Of a stretch of DNA of 64,000 bases, positions 37,221 through 46,248 are shown in pieces; positions within the stretch are counted from its first letter, which is position 1, and each line of letters starts with the position of its first letter. The stretch lies in assembly GCA_027306605.1 (NCBI GenBank), contig DAHUZK010000016.1, forward strand, positions 26,772 through 90,771, written 5' to 3'. The position numbers and the translations under genes are program-made. Source of the DNA: Acidimicrobiaceae bacterium. GTDB lineage: Bacteria > Actinomycetota > Acidimicrobiia > Acidimicrobiales > RAAP-2. The notes beneath the pieces are model-generated. The model was not told the DNA's origin and did not search any database. It worked only from the letters and a program-made list of their open reading frames with translations.

Positions 37221-38516
37221 ATGGCTGAGCGCAGCGACGAGTCGGGCACGCCGAGCACGCCCAGGCCCAGCGGAGGCGGCGGCCCAGGTGCCAGCTCTGG
37301 CCCGTCCGGCTCCGCGGGCGGCGCGGGCGGTGCAGGCAGCCCGGGGAGCCCGGGCAGCGCCGGAAGCCGCAACGGCCGGAGTCGCAACCGGAACCGCAAT
37401 CGCAACAAGAACCACAACCGGAACCAGCCGGCAGGGAGCTCCGGCGGCGCCGGCGGTGCTGGCTCGGGCCCGGGAAAGGCGGGCGGGCAACGTCAGGGGC
37501 AGGCCAGCGCGAGGAACGGGCGCGGTGGGGGCGGCGGGGGCGGCGGGGGCGGAGCCAGGCGCTCCGGCCAGCAGAACCGGGGCGGCGGGAAGGCCGCCGG
37601 CCGGTCCCGAGGCGGGTCGTCAGGCTCGTCGTCGGGGGCCCGCACCACGCAGCCGCGGGAGGCGGTCGCCGTCGCTCCGGCGCCACCGACCGAGACACTC
37701 GATCTGCAGCTGAGCCTCGGAGCATCGCATGTCTTGCCGGCCGAGGTTGCCGCCAACCGCCGGCGCGCCGTCCGCCTGTGCGCCTGGACGGCCGTCGTCC
37801 CCGCGCTGCTGGTCGGGATCCTGCTGGGCGCCTCGGTCGATCTGCTCTTGGGCGTGGTGGCGTTCGTCGTGGTCGGCGCCGCCGTCATGTACGGGCTCTG
37901 GCGCTTCGCCCCGTCGTTCGCGCTCCGCCGGATCGGTGCCACTCCGATCGGCGAGCACGACGATCCCCGCCTGTACAACCTGACCGAGGGGCTCTGTGCG
38001 ACTTTCGGTCTCGCCATGCCTGCCCTCTTCGTCGTCGAGGACGACGTGCCCAACGCCTGCGCGCTGGGCCGCGACGCGCGGCGTTCCGAGCTCGTCCTCA
38101 CGCGCGGGCTGTTGCGGCGGGCGGACCCCATCGAGCTCGAGGGAGTCCTGGCGCACGAGCTGGCCCACGTCAAGCGAGGCGACAACGGCGTCTCGTGCGT
38201 GGGCATCACGCTCGGTTCCCTGGTCGGCGGGGAGCGGATGCTGCGCCGCTGCGTGGGGGAGGGCAGGGAGTATCGAGCCGACGTCGTCGGCGCATCAGCG
38301 GTGCGGTACCCGCGTGGCCTGCTGGGCGCCCTGCACCTCATGATGGAGGCCTCGCAGGCGAACCCGGCCGGGAGCTCCCTGTTCGCCACGCCGAACCGCT
38401 TCGGCCCCACCCGCTGGGTCTGGATCGACCCCTGCGTGGGCCACCGGGGCGATCCGGTCGAGCCCGGCGACTTGGATGCCACCTCGGTGAGGGCCGCCGC
38501 GCTCAGCGAGTGGTGA
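37221..38516 (+). CDS. M48 (HtpX-like) zinc metalloprotease with about 150-aa low-complexity N-terminus
   Basis: LAHELAHVKRGDN zinc motif, two TM segments; N-term SRNRNRNRNKNHNRNQ and G/S-rich tracts. Confidence 0.85.
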   Translation: MAERSDESGTPSTPRPSGGGGPGASSGPSGSAGGAGGAGSPGSPGSAGSRNGRSRNRNRNRNKNHNRNQPAGSSGGAGGAGSGPGKAGGQRQGQASARNGRGGGGGGGGGGARRSGQQNRGGGKAAGRSRGGSSGSSSGARTTQPREAVAVAPAPPTETLDLQLSLGASHVLPAEVAANRRRAVRLCAWTAVVPALLVGILLGASVDLLLGVVAFVVVGAAVMYGLWRFAPSFALRRIGATPIGEHDDPRLYNLTEGLCATFGLAMPALFVVEDDVPNACALGRDARRSELVLTRGLLRRADPIELEGVLAHELAHVKRGDNGVSCVGITLGSLVGGERMLRRCVGEGREYRADVVGASAVRYPRGLLGALHLMMEASQANPAGSSLFATPNRFGPTRWVWIDPCVGHRGDPVEPGDLDATSVRAAALSEW

Positions 38517-38539
38517 GAAGGGGCGGCGGCCACTCCTCG

Positions 38540-38545
38540 TAGACT
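38540..38545 (+). promoter_or_regulatory. Putative -10 TAGACT of pdxS, 6 nt from ATG (leaderless candidate)
   Basis: TAGACT-ggaagc-ATG; the spacer could alternatively act as a weak SD. Confidence 0.4.
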
Positions 38546-38551
38546 GGAAGC

Positions 38552-39430
38552 ATGACCACCACCGGAACCTTCACCGTGAAGCGGGGGCTGGCGGACATGC
38601 TGCGGGGCGGCGTCGTCATGGACGTCGTCAACGCCGAACAGGCCAAGATCGCCGAGGACGCCGGCGCCGTCTCGGTCATGGCGCTCGAGCGTGTCCCGGC
38701 CGACATCCGCCGGGACGGTGGCGTGGCGCGCATGAGCGACCCCGTGCTGATCGAGGGGATCATCGAGGCGGTGACGATCCCGGTGATGGCCAAGGCCCGC
38801 ATCGGCCACTTCGCCGAGGCGCAGGTCCTGCAGTCGCTGGGCGTCGACTTCATCGACGAGTCCGAGGTGCTCACACCGGCCGACGAGGCCTACCACATCG
38901 ACAAGTGGCCGTTCGCTGTGCCCTTCGTGTGCGGCGCGACGAACCTCGGGGAGGCTCTCCGGCGGCTGTCCGAGGGCGCAGCCATGATCCGCTCCAAGGG
39001 TGAGGCCGGCACCGGGAACATCGTGGAGGCGGTCCGCCACCTGCGCTCCATCACCGGCTCCATCCGCGCCATCACCCAGGCCGATCCCGCGGAGCTCTAT
39101 GGCTGGGCCAAGGAGCTGGGCGCGCCGATCGGGTTGGTACAGGAGCTTCACTCGACCGGGCAGCTGCCCGTGCCGCTGTTCTGCGCCGGGGGGATCGCCA
39201 CGCCGGCCGACGCCGCGCTGGTCATGCAGCTCGGCGCGGAGGCCGTGTTCGTGGGTTCGGGCATCTTCAAGTCCTCGGACCCGAAGCGCATGGCCTCCGC
39301 CATCGTGGAGGCGACGGCGCACTACCAGGACCCCCAGCACGTGGCCAAGGTCTCCCGCGGGCTCGGCGAGGCCATGCGGGGCCTGGAGGCGTCCCAGTAC
39401 GGCGAGCATCTCGCCGACCGGGGGTGGTAG
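38552..39430 (+). CDS. pdxS: Pyridoxal 5'-phosphate synthase subunit PdxS
   Basis: [45 protein letters not shown]. Confidence 0.97.
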   Translation: MTTTGTFTVKRGLADMLRGGVVMDVVNAEQAKIAEDAGAVSVMALERVPADIRRDGGVARMSDPVLIEGIIEAVTIPVMAKARIGHFAEAQVLQSLGVDFIDESEVLTPADEAYHIDKWPFAVPFVCGATNLGEALRRLSEGAAMIRSKGEAGTGNIVEAVRHLRSITGSIRAITQADPAELYGWAKELGAPIGLVQELHSTGQLPVPLFCAGGIATPADAALVMQLGAEAVFVGSGIFKSSDPKRMASAIVEATAHYQDPQHVAKVSRGLGEAMRGLEASQYGEHLADRGW

Positions 39431-39461
39431 CGGGCTCGGCCGCTTCGGAGTCGCCGGGGCG

Positions 39462-40169
39462 GTGACAGGCGCCGGGCCGTCAGGACCCGTCATCGGCATC
39501 CTCGACCTCCAGGGCGACGTGCGGGAGCACCTGGCCGCGCTGCGGGACATCGGTTGCTCCGATGTGCGCTTGGTGAAGCGGCCGGCGGATCTGGTCGGGC
39601 TCGACGGGCTGATCCTGCCCGGCGGCGAGTCGACGACCCTCTCGATGCTGCTCGAGTCCACCGGATTGTTCGAGGCCATCGCCGAGCGTGTCCCGCCGGG
39701 TTCGGGCTCCTCGCCGGATGCCGGGGCTCTCCCGGCTCTCCCCGTCCTCGGCACGTGCGCTGGGCTCGTCCTGGTGGCCCGGGAGGTGCAGGACGGCCGG
39801 CCGGACCAGCGCACCTTCGGCGCATTGGACGCGGTCGTGCGCCGCAACGGCTACGGCCGCCAGGTGCAGTCCTTCGAAGCGGACGTCGTGCTCAGCGCCG
39901 GCGCCGGGACGGCGCTGCCCACGGTCTTCATCCGGGCGCCGATGGTGCTCTCCGTCGGTCCGGAGGTCGAGGTTCTCGCCGAGCACGAGGGGGTGCCGGT
40001 GTTGGTGCGGCAGGGTCTGATCCTGGCTTGCGCCTTCCATCCCGAGCTGACTCCGGATCGCCGCGTGCACCGGATGTTCGTCGACATGTGTGGCACGAAC
40101 CGACGTGTCTTGCCCGAGCCCACGCCCGGCGTCGCCGCGGACCTGTTGGGCGCGAGCGAAGCCCTCTAG
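39462..40169 (+). CDS. pdxT: Pyridoxal 5'-phosphate synthase glutaminase subunit PdxT
   Basis: GILDLQGDVREHLAAL; LPGGEST; GTCAGLVLVA; ACAFHPELT. Confidence 0.95.
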   Translation: MTGAGPSGPVIGILDLQGDVREHLAALRDIGCSDVRLVKRPADLVGLDGLILPGGESTTLSMLLESTGLFEAIAERVPPGSGSSPDAGALPALPVLGTCAGLVLVAREVQDGRPDQRTFGALDAVVRRNGYGRQVQSFEADVVLSAGAGTALPTVFIRAPMVLSVGPEVEVLAEHEGVPVLVRQGLILACAFHPELTPDRRVHRMFVDMCGTNRRVLPEPTPGVAADLLGASEAL

Positions 40170-40176
40170 ACACTCC

Positions 40177-40197
40177 AGGGCCCGGCCCCGGCCCTGA
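40177..40197. terminator. GC-rich hairpin CAGGGCC-N7-GGCCCTG after pdxT
   Basis: 7-bp perfect arms just downstream of the pdxT stop; no clear U tract. Confidence 0.4.
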
Positions 40198-40287
40198 GCC
40201 CGCCGGCGGCGCGGGGCGTTGCGGCGCGGACGACGCTGAATCGGTCCGTGGCGCGCATCTGGAGCGTGTGCCGACCGTTCCACTGAT

Positions 40288-41613
40288 ATGGGATCCGCCG
40301 CCTCGGCTCCGAGTTCCACCGGTTCTGGCGGGGCCTCGTCCACACCCCCCTCCAAGGGCCGCGGACGACCGCGGGCACGTGACTACGGTGCCGACGCCCG
40401 CACGGCCACGCTGGCCGAGAGCATCGCGTCGCACCAGCGCACGATCTCGGAGCACGAAGGCGCCATGCTCCGAGAGATCGCCGAGTTCGACCAGACCGAG
40501 GCCTGGCGAGGCGACGGGTCACTGTCCATGCGTGACTGGCTGGTGGCGCACCTTCGGATCAGCCGGGCCCGCGCCCGGACGCTCGTGAACGCGGCCGCCA
40601 AGGTTGGTCAGTTGCCCGCCCTTTCGGACGCACTCTCGCGGGGCTGTCTCACGCTCGACGTGTTCGCTCCACTCGCCGCCGTGGCGACACGGGAGTCGGA
40701 TGCCGACCTCGCCGACGCGTCCGAGCACTGGACCCCTCGACAGGCGCACCAGCTCGTCGCCGAGGTCAAAGGTGCGAGGGACGCCGACGCTGCGGCCGAA
40801 TTCCGGCGCCGATTCGTTCGTTTCGACGACGGACGTCGCCTCGTGTGGGCACAGCTCACCAAGGATTCCTACGCGCTGGTGAAGTCGGCGATCACCGGCC
40901 GGGCACGGCGCCACGACCATCCCAGTGCCAGTGACCCCGACTACGTCCCCTTCGAGAGCCGCTGTGCCGACGCTCTGCTCGATATCTGCATCGAGCGGGG
41001 TCGCCGCAGCCGGAAGACCCGGTCGAGCACCTCGAAGGTCCCGACGAGCGCGGGCGGGGGCCCGACCGCCACCACTGGCTCGGTCGCTGCCGATGCCGAC
41101 GGCCCTGATCCCGCCCCCGTTCACGGCGGTGCCCGCACCACCATGATCGTCCACGCCGATCTCGAGCGGCTCCTCTACGGCGATGGTTACGGCCACGCTT
41201 CCATCCAGGGCGTCGGTCCCGTCTCCGCTGAAGTCGCACGTCGCTTGGCCTGTAACGCCGACATCACCCTGTCGTTCGACGGACCGGACGGCTCTTGCCT
41301 CGACCAGACGCCGCTCGTGCGGGACCCGACCTTCGCGCAGAGCATCGAGATCCGCCGTCGTGACAACGGGTGCCGGTTCCCCGGTTGCATCTGCCGCAAC
41401 GTGACCGATGTCCACCACGTGGTCTGGGCCTCGAAACAAGGTCCGACCGTGATGTCGAACCTTCTCACCCTCTGCACCGCTCACCACAGCCGGGTGCACG
41501 AATTGGGCTGGAAACTCGACGGTGACGCGCAGGGGGAAGTCCGGTTCATCAGCCCGCATGGTCGGGTGTTCGTGTCGACACCCTCACCGGCATGGCGTCG
41601 ACGACGAGAATGA
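40288..41613 (+). CDS. DUF222 / HNH endonuclease domain protein (13E12-like family)
   Basis: C-term HNH: RRDNGCRFPGCICRNVTDVHHVVWASKQGPTVMSNLLTLCTAHHSRVHE. Confidence 0.9.
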   Translation: MGSAASAPSSTGSGGASSTPPSKGRGRPRARDYGADARTATLAESIASHQRTISEHEGAMLREIAEFDQTEAWRGDGSLSMRDWLVAHLRISRARARTLVNAAAKVGQLPALSDALSRGCLTLDVFAPLAAVATRESDADLADASEHWTPRQAHQLVAEVKGARDADAAAEFRRRFVRFDDGRRLVWAQLTKDSYALVKSAITGRARRHDHPSASDPDYVPFESRCADALLDICIERGRRSRKTRSSTSKVPTSAGGGPTATTGSVAADADGPDPAPVHGGARTTMIVHADLERLLYGDGYGHASIQGVGPVSAEVARRLACNADITLSFDGPDGSCLDQTPLVRDPTFAQSIEIRRRDNGCRFPGCICRNVTDVHHVVWASKQGPTVMSNLLTLCTAHHSRVHELGWKLDGDAQGEVRFISPHGRVFVSTPSPAWRRRRE

Positions 41614-41684
41614 CGCGTCCGGTGGCGACAGGTGGTGTGCGAGCGATCGCTCCAACGTGAGGGCCCGGCACCCCCGAGCGCGGG

Positions 41685-42743
41685 TCAGCCCTTGATCGCC
41701 CGGACGATTTCGTCGGTCACCGTGTCGGGATCCTCGAGCGGCAGCATGTGTCCTCGGTCCTTCAAGGAGATGAGGCGCGCCCCGGGGATGGTCGCCACGA
41801 TCTGATCGGCTTTGGCCGGCTCGGTCAAGGTGTCACGGCTGCCCACGATGACGGTCGTCGGCAGGTCGATGCTGGCAATACCTTCCAAGAGATCCATGCT
41901 GGCCATGGACACGAGGAAGTCACCGCGTACCCGGCCGTGGCAGTCGGCAAAGAGATGACGGGTCAGGTCCATGTGCGACCGCACCGGATCGGTCCCGAAG
42001 ACCCCGCGCACGAAGAGGTGGCCGTTGCGCCCCCGCATCGCCCGGGTCACGAGCGCTGAGCCGATCAAGGCGCCCGCCAGCTGCGCACCGCGGTCCGTGC
42101 GGCCGCTCCGCAGCGCGGTTGCCGCGGTCGAGACGAGCACCGTTGCCTTCGCGCGCGCTTCGAGCACCTCGGGCCGGTAGGCGGCGAGCGACATGATCGT
42201 CATGCCGCCCATCGAGTGCCCCGCCAGCACCGCATCGCGCACGTCGCAGGCCTCGAGTACGTCACTCAGGTCGTGCGCCAGCGCCTCGATGCTGAGCATC
42301 GCCGCGCCCCGGGTGCTCAGTCCGTGCCCGCGCTGGTCGTACAGGACCACGCGGTGACCTTGGTCTCGTAGGCGCCTCGTCACCGGAAGCCAGACCTCGT
42401 GACTACAGCCCCAGCAGTGGGGGAGTACCACCGCTCCTGCGTCCGGCCCGCTTCCGGCGAGGTCCCAGACGGCCAGCTCGGCGCCGTCCGCAGTACGGAC
42501 GATGCGATGGTCGGGTCGGACGACTCCCGGCCCCCAGCCCAGCGCCGACGGACCGTCGTCGGTCCCACCGATCGGGCGGCTGCCCGCTGCTCGCCGCGCC
42601 AGCCGCTCGTATGCGACACCGGCCACCGTGGCCATCGCGACCGCACCGCCGAGCACCAGCATCTGCCGAGGCCCGCGGCGCAGACGGGGGCCACGAGGAC
42701 GATGCGCCGCACCGGTCGGGGACGTCGTGCTCGTGTTGCTCAT
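41685..42743 (-). CDS. Alpha/beta hydrolase with N-terminal hydrophobic anchor
   Basis: LAGHSMGGMTIM nucleophile elbow; DRGHMLPLEDPD. Confidence 0.88.
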   Translation of the reverse strand: MSNTSTTSPTGAAHRPRGPRLRRGPRQMLVLGGAVAMATVAGVAYERLARRAAGSRPIGGTDDGPSALGWGPGVVRPDHRIVRTADGAELAVWDLAGSGPDAGAVVLPHCWGCSHEVWLPVTRRLRDQGHRVVLYDQRGHGLSTRGAAMLSIEALAHDLSDVLEACDVRDAVLAGHSMGGMTIMSLAAYRPEVLEARAKATVLVSTAATALRSGRTDRGAQLAGALIGSALVTRAMRGRNGHLFVRGVFGTDPVRSHMDLTRHLFADCHGRVRGDFLVSMASMDLLEGIASIDLPTTVIVGSRDTLTEPAKADQIVATIPGARLISLKDRGHMLPLEDPDTVTDEIVRAIKG

Positions 42744-42948
42744 GCAGCGGAGCGTATGCCCAACCCCGCGCCGTCGCGGCCGACGACAATGGCTGTCGCT
42801 TCCGCGACACCTGCCCTGATCGGACCCCGTCGCCGCTGGTGCGAACCGCACCGATCCGGGGCTTTGGATCGGGCCGGCACCGGGCTGCCAGAATTCAGGA
42901 ATTGACGGGAATGCTTAGTTCCAGATGAAATGGGGTAGAGGGCCGACC

Positions 42949-43920
42949 ATGGACACGACCACGACCGCCACGACCGCCACGACCGCCCGCACCGCGGACC
43001 AGCGAATCGAGCGCCTGTCGTCGGCGTCCCTGAACCGGATCCTCGAGCCCGATCTCGATCTCGATCTGCCCGGACGCCTCGGCGCCGGCCAGCTGCTCCC
43101 CGACGAGCTGGTTTCCCTGTCGTGCGTCCCCGAGCTCTTCGACGACCTCACCGACGAGCAGAAGCACACGCTCGCCAAGGAGGAGTTCGCGTCCATCGTC
43201 GACACCGGAGTCCGTTTCGAGTCGGTCCTGATGGCCGGGTTCAGCCTCGAGATCCTCAACCGGCGCGACCTGACCGATCCCCGCGTGACGTACCTGCTGC
43301 ACGAGATGGGGGAGGAGACGCGGCACTCCCGACTCTTCGTGCGCCTCCTCGATCAGGTCCGGCCCGCCGCCACGAACCCCCTCGACGGCACGATCGCCCG
43401 CCTGGCCCAGCGGGTGGTGCTGCCGATCCTGACGTCGATGCCGGCGCTCTTCTGCCTTCTCGTGCTGAGCGGCGAGGAGGTCCCGGACCTCCTGCAGAAG
43501 CTCGCCTCCGAGCACGATGACACGGATCCGATGATCAAGGCCGTCTCGAAGTACCACCGCCAGGAAGAGGCGCGCCATCTCGCCTTCGCCCGCATGCTCT
43601 TCCCCGAGCAGTGGGCGGCCGCAGGCCCGATCGAGCGCCTTCTGGTCCGCCATCTCGGCTCCCGCATCGCCATCGCCATGTTCGACACGATCGTGCACCC
43701 GGGCGTCTACGCCACCGTGGGCCTGCCCGCCTGGCCGACGTGGCGTGCCGTCAACCGCTCGCACCGCCGCACGGCACTGCGCCATCGGGCCCTGCGCCCC
43801 CTCCTCGTCCCGCTGCTCGAGGCCGGTGTCTTCGGTGGCGGTCGGGTCCCTCGGGGTTGGCAGCTCGCCTGCGGCGTCGACCGCTTCGCTCGCGACCTCG
43901 ACCCGGTGGAGGCGGGCTGA
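42949..43920 (+). CDS. AurF-like diiron oxygenase
   Basis: Ferritin-like carboxylate/His motifs: ESVLMAGFSLE, HEMGEETRHSRLF, HRQEEARHLAFARMLFPEQ; alternative start 42925. Confidence 0.78.
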   Translation: MDTTTTATTATTARTADQRIERLSSASLNRILEPDLDLDLPGRLGAGQLLPDELVSLSCVPELFDDLTDEQKHTLAKEEFASIVDTGVRFESVLMAGFSLEILNRRDLTDPRVTYLLHEMGEETRHSRLFVRLLDQVRPAATNPLDGTIARLAQRVVLPILTSMPALFCLLVLSGEEVPDLLQKLASEHDDTDPMIKAVSKYHRQEEARHLAFARMLFPEQWAAAGPIERLLVRHLGSRIAIAMFDTIVHPGVYATVGLPAWPTWRAVNRSHRRTALRHRALRPLLVPLLEAGVFGGGRVPRGWQLACGVDRFARDLDPVEAG

Positions 43921-43924
43921 CGCC

Positions 43925-44659
43925 GTGCCGCCGGACCGACCTGCTGACCGTCGGAGCCCGCCCACCGCGGCACGCCGCGCCGCGACCTCGACCAAGGGCG
44001 ATCGGACGCGTCGCGTCCTGCTGGCCGCCGCCGTGCTGCGCTTCGCCCGAGACGGCTACCGGGGCACCTCGGTCGCGGACGTCTGCCGGGACGCCGGTTT
44101 GTCCACGACGGCGTCGTATCCGTATTTCGCGAACAAGGAGGCACTGTTCGTGGCCGCGGTCGACGAGGACGTCGCCGGCCTGATCGGCGACGCCGTCTCG
44201 CTGGGTGGCTTGGACCAAGACGCCGAACAGTGGGGCCGGCTCTTGATGCGTGCTCTCATTGCCCACTTGGGTGCACACCCCCTCGCCGGCCGCATCTTGC
44301 GTGGCCTCGAGCCGGAGTTCACCATGCGGCTGCTCCACATCCCCGCCCTCCAGGAGCTGCGCAAGATGGTGGCCGATCTGATTCGTGACCAGCAGATGGC
44401 CGGCACGGTGCGCCAGGACATCGAAGCGACGCAGACGGCCAGCGGCATGGTCGTGATCGTGATCTCCTTGCTGATGGCCACCTTGCAAACGGGCGCCGGC
44501 GTCACCGGGTTCGAGCAGGTTGCCGAGGACGTGGAATCCGTTCTCCACGCTGCCACCCGGCCGCCGCACGAGACCGCCGACCCGCCGACCCGCCGCGGTG
44601 CCCCACCAGGCACCCGAGGCTTCCCCTCCACCCGCCGGTTCTGCGACGACCCTCGGTAG
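43925..44659 (+). CDS. TetR family transcriptional regulator
   Basis: RRVLLAAAVLRFARDGYRGTSVADVCRDAGLSTTASYPYFANKEALFVAAVDED. Confidence 0.9.
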   Translation: MPPDRPADRRSPPTAARRAATSTKGDRTRRVLLAAAVLRFARDGYRGTSVADVCRDAGLSTTASYPYFANKEALFVAAVDEDVAGLIGDAVSLGGLDQDAEQWGRLLMRALIAHLGAHPLAGRILRGLEPEFTMRLLHIPALQELRKMVADLIRDQQMAGTVRQDIEATQTASGMVVIVISLLMATLQTGAGVTGFEQVAEDVESVLHAATRPPHETADPPTRRGAPPGTRGFPSTRRFCDDPR

Positions 44660-44668
44660 AATCGAGTC

Positions 44669-44691
44669 CCACCCCCCGGGAGGAGGGGTGG
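44669..44691. other. Hairpin CCACCCC-N9-GGGGTGG between tetR and yebC
   Basis: 7-bp perfect arms, just downstream of a TAGAAT -10-like element at 44657-44662. Confidence 0.45.
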
Positions 44692-44709
44692 AGAGACCGC
44701 GGGGGCGAA

Positions 44710-44745
44710 GGCAGCACCACGGCCGTCGGCAGCACCACGGCCGGC
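44710..44745. repeat. 18-bp tandem repeat in the yebC 5' region
   Basis: ggcagcaccacggccgtc / ggcagcaccacggccggc. Confidence 0.8.
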
Positions 44746-44784
44746 CAGTGACACCAGCAGACGAGAAAGAGGCAGGACGAGCAC

Positions 44785-45534
44785 ATGTCGGGTCACTCGA
44801 AGTGGGCGACCACCAAGTACCGCAAGGGCGCCCAGGACAAGGCCCGCGCCAAGGTCTTCGCCAAATGCATCCGTGCCATCGAGGTGGCGGCGCGTGACGG
44901 TGGCGGCGACCTCGACGCCAATGCCACGCTCCGAACCGCGTTCCAGAAGGCGAGGGGGGCCAGTGTCCCGCTCGACACGATCGAGAAGGCCATCAAGCGC
45001 GGCACCGGCGAGCTCGAGGGCGTGCGCTACGAGGCCATCAACTACGAGGGCTACGGTCCCGGAGGCGTGGCCATCATGGTCGAGACACTGAGCGACAACC
45101 GCAACCGCACCGGCGCCGAGATGCGCAACCTCTTCAGCCGCAACGGCGGCAACATGGCAGAACCCGGCGCCGTGTCGTGGCAGTTCGAGCGCAAGGGCAT
45201 CGTCACCGTTCCGCTCGATCAGGACGAGGACAAGGTCATGGAGATCGCCATGGAGGGCGGTGCCGAGGATCTCTCGAGCAACGGCAGCGTCTGGGTGGTG
45301 ACGACCGCGCCGAGCGACCTCGAGTCGGTCCGCCGCGCCCTCGACGACGCCGGCATCGCCCCCGAGTCGGTCGACCTCAGCCTCGAACCGACCTCGCTGG
45401 TCCCCGTGCCCGACGAGGCCGACGCCAAGAAGGTGCTGCGCCTGCTCGATGCGATCGACGACCACGACGACGTCCAGGCCGTGCACTCCAACGCCGACAT
45501 CTCCGACGAGGTCCTGGCCTCCTTCGAGGGCTGA
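44785..45534 (+). CDS. yebC: YebC/PmpR family DNA-binding regulatory protein
   Basis: MSGHSKWATTKYRKGAQDKARAKVFAK; GYGPGGVAIMVETLSDNRNRT. Confidence 0.97.
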   Translation: MSGHSKWATTKYRKGAQDKARAKVFAKCIRAIEVAARDGGGDLDANATLRTAFQKARGASVPLDTIEKAIKRGTGELEGVRYEAINYEGYGPGGVAIMVETLSDNRNRTGAEMRNLFSRNGGNMAEPGAVSWQFERKGIVTVPLDQDEDKVMEIAMEGGAEDLSSNGSVWVVTTAPSDLESVRRALDDAGIAPESVDLSLEPTSLVPVPDEADAKKVLRLLDAIDDHDDVQAVHSNADISDEVLASFEG

Positions 45535-45604
45535 GCCCACGGGCCGCCGAGCGGCGGACCCGGATCCGCGTCCTGAGCCCGGGACCCCACTAGCCTACGA
45601 ACGC

Positions 45605-46129
45605 ATGTTCGTCTTGGGGATCGATCCTGGGCTGTCACGCTGCGGGTACGGGCTGGTGGCGCGGGGCGAGGAGGACGGGCGGCTGCGGGCCCATGCCGCC
45701 GGCGTGCTCGAGACGGATCCCGGTGCGCCGCTGCCGGAGCGGCTGTTGGAGCTGTGGACGGAGCTCCGGGCCCTCGTGGGCGAGCTCCAACCGGGCGTGG
45801 TCGTGGTCGAGCGGGTCTTCTTCCAGGTGAACGCCAAGACGGCCATGTCGGTCGGCCAGGCCAGCGGGCTGGCGCTGGTGACGGCGAGGGAGGCCGGCTG
45901 CGAGGTGGCCCAGTACACGGCGAACGAGGTCAAGCAGGGCCTGGTCGGCTACGGCGCCGCGACCAAGGAGCAGGTGCAGCGCATGGTGGCCCAGGTGCTC
46001 GGTCTGCGTGCGGTGGCCGGGCCGCCCGATGTGGCCGATGCCCTGGCGCTGGCGGTGTGCCACCTGACCACCGTCCCGCTGCGGCGGGCCGTCGACGCGG
46101 CGCTGGTGGCCGAGGCCGCGCCGAGGTGA
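45605..46129 (+). CDS. ruvC: Crossover junction endodeoxyribonuclease RuvC
   Basis: LGIDPGLSRCGYGLV; VVVERVFFQVNAKTAMSVGQASG; DVADALALAVCH. Confidence 0.96.
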   Translation: MFVLGIDPGLSRCGYGLVARGEEDGRLRAHAAGVLETDPGAPLPERLLELWTELRALVGELQPGVVVVERVFFQVNAKTAMSVGQASGLALVTAREAGCEVAQYTANEVKQGLVGYGAATKEQVQRMVAQVLGLRAVAGPPDVADALALAVCHLTTVPLRRAVDAALVAEAAPR

Positions 46130-46130
46130 G

Positions 46131-46153
46131 CCGGCACGAGCGGCACGTGCCGG
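46131..46153. terminator. Hairpin CCGGCACG-N7-CGTGCCGG immediately after the ruvC stop
   Basis: 8-bp perfect arms, no U tract; may be an intra-operon structure. Confidence 0.4.
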
Positions 46154-46248
46154 AACGAGGAGGGTGAGGGCGGTGATGACGGTGATGACGGTGGGGACGG
46201 GATGAGGACCGACGAGGACGAGTCGAGGATCGAGAGGGGGTGGTCGCG

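Noticed and set aside
41641-41652. 12-bp palindrome GAGCGATCGCTC between convergent HNH and hydrolase genes
   Set aside because: Short, single copy seen, no associated feature; plausible by chance at this GC
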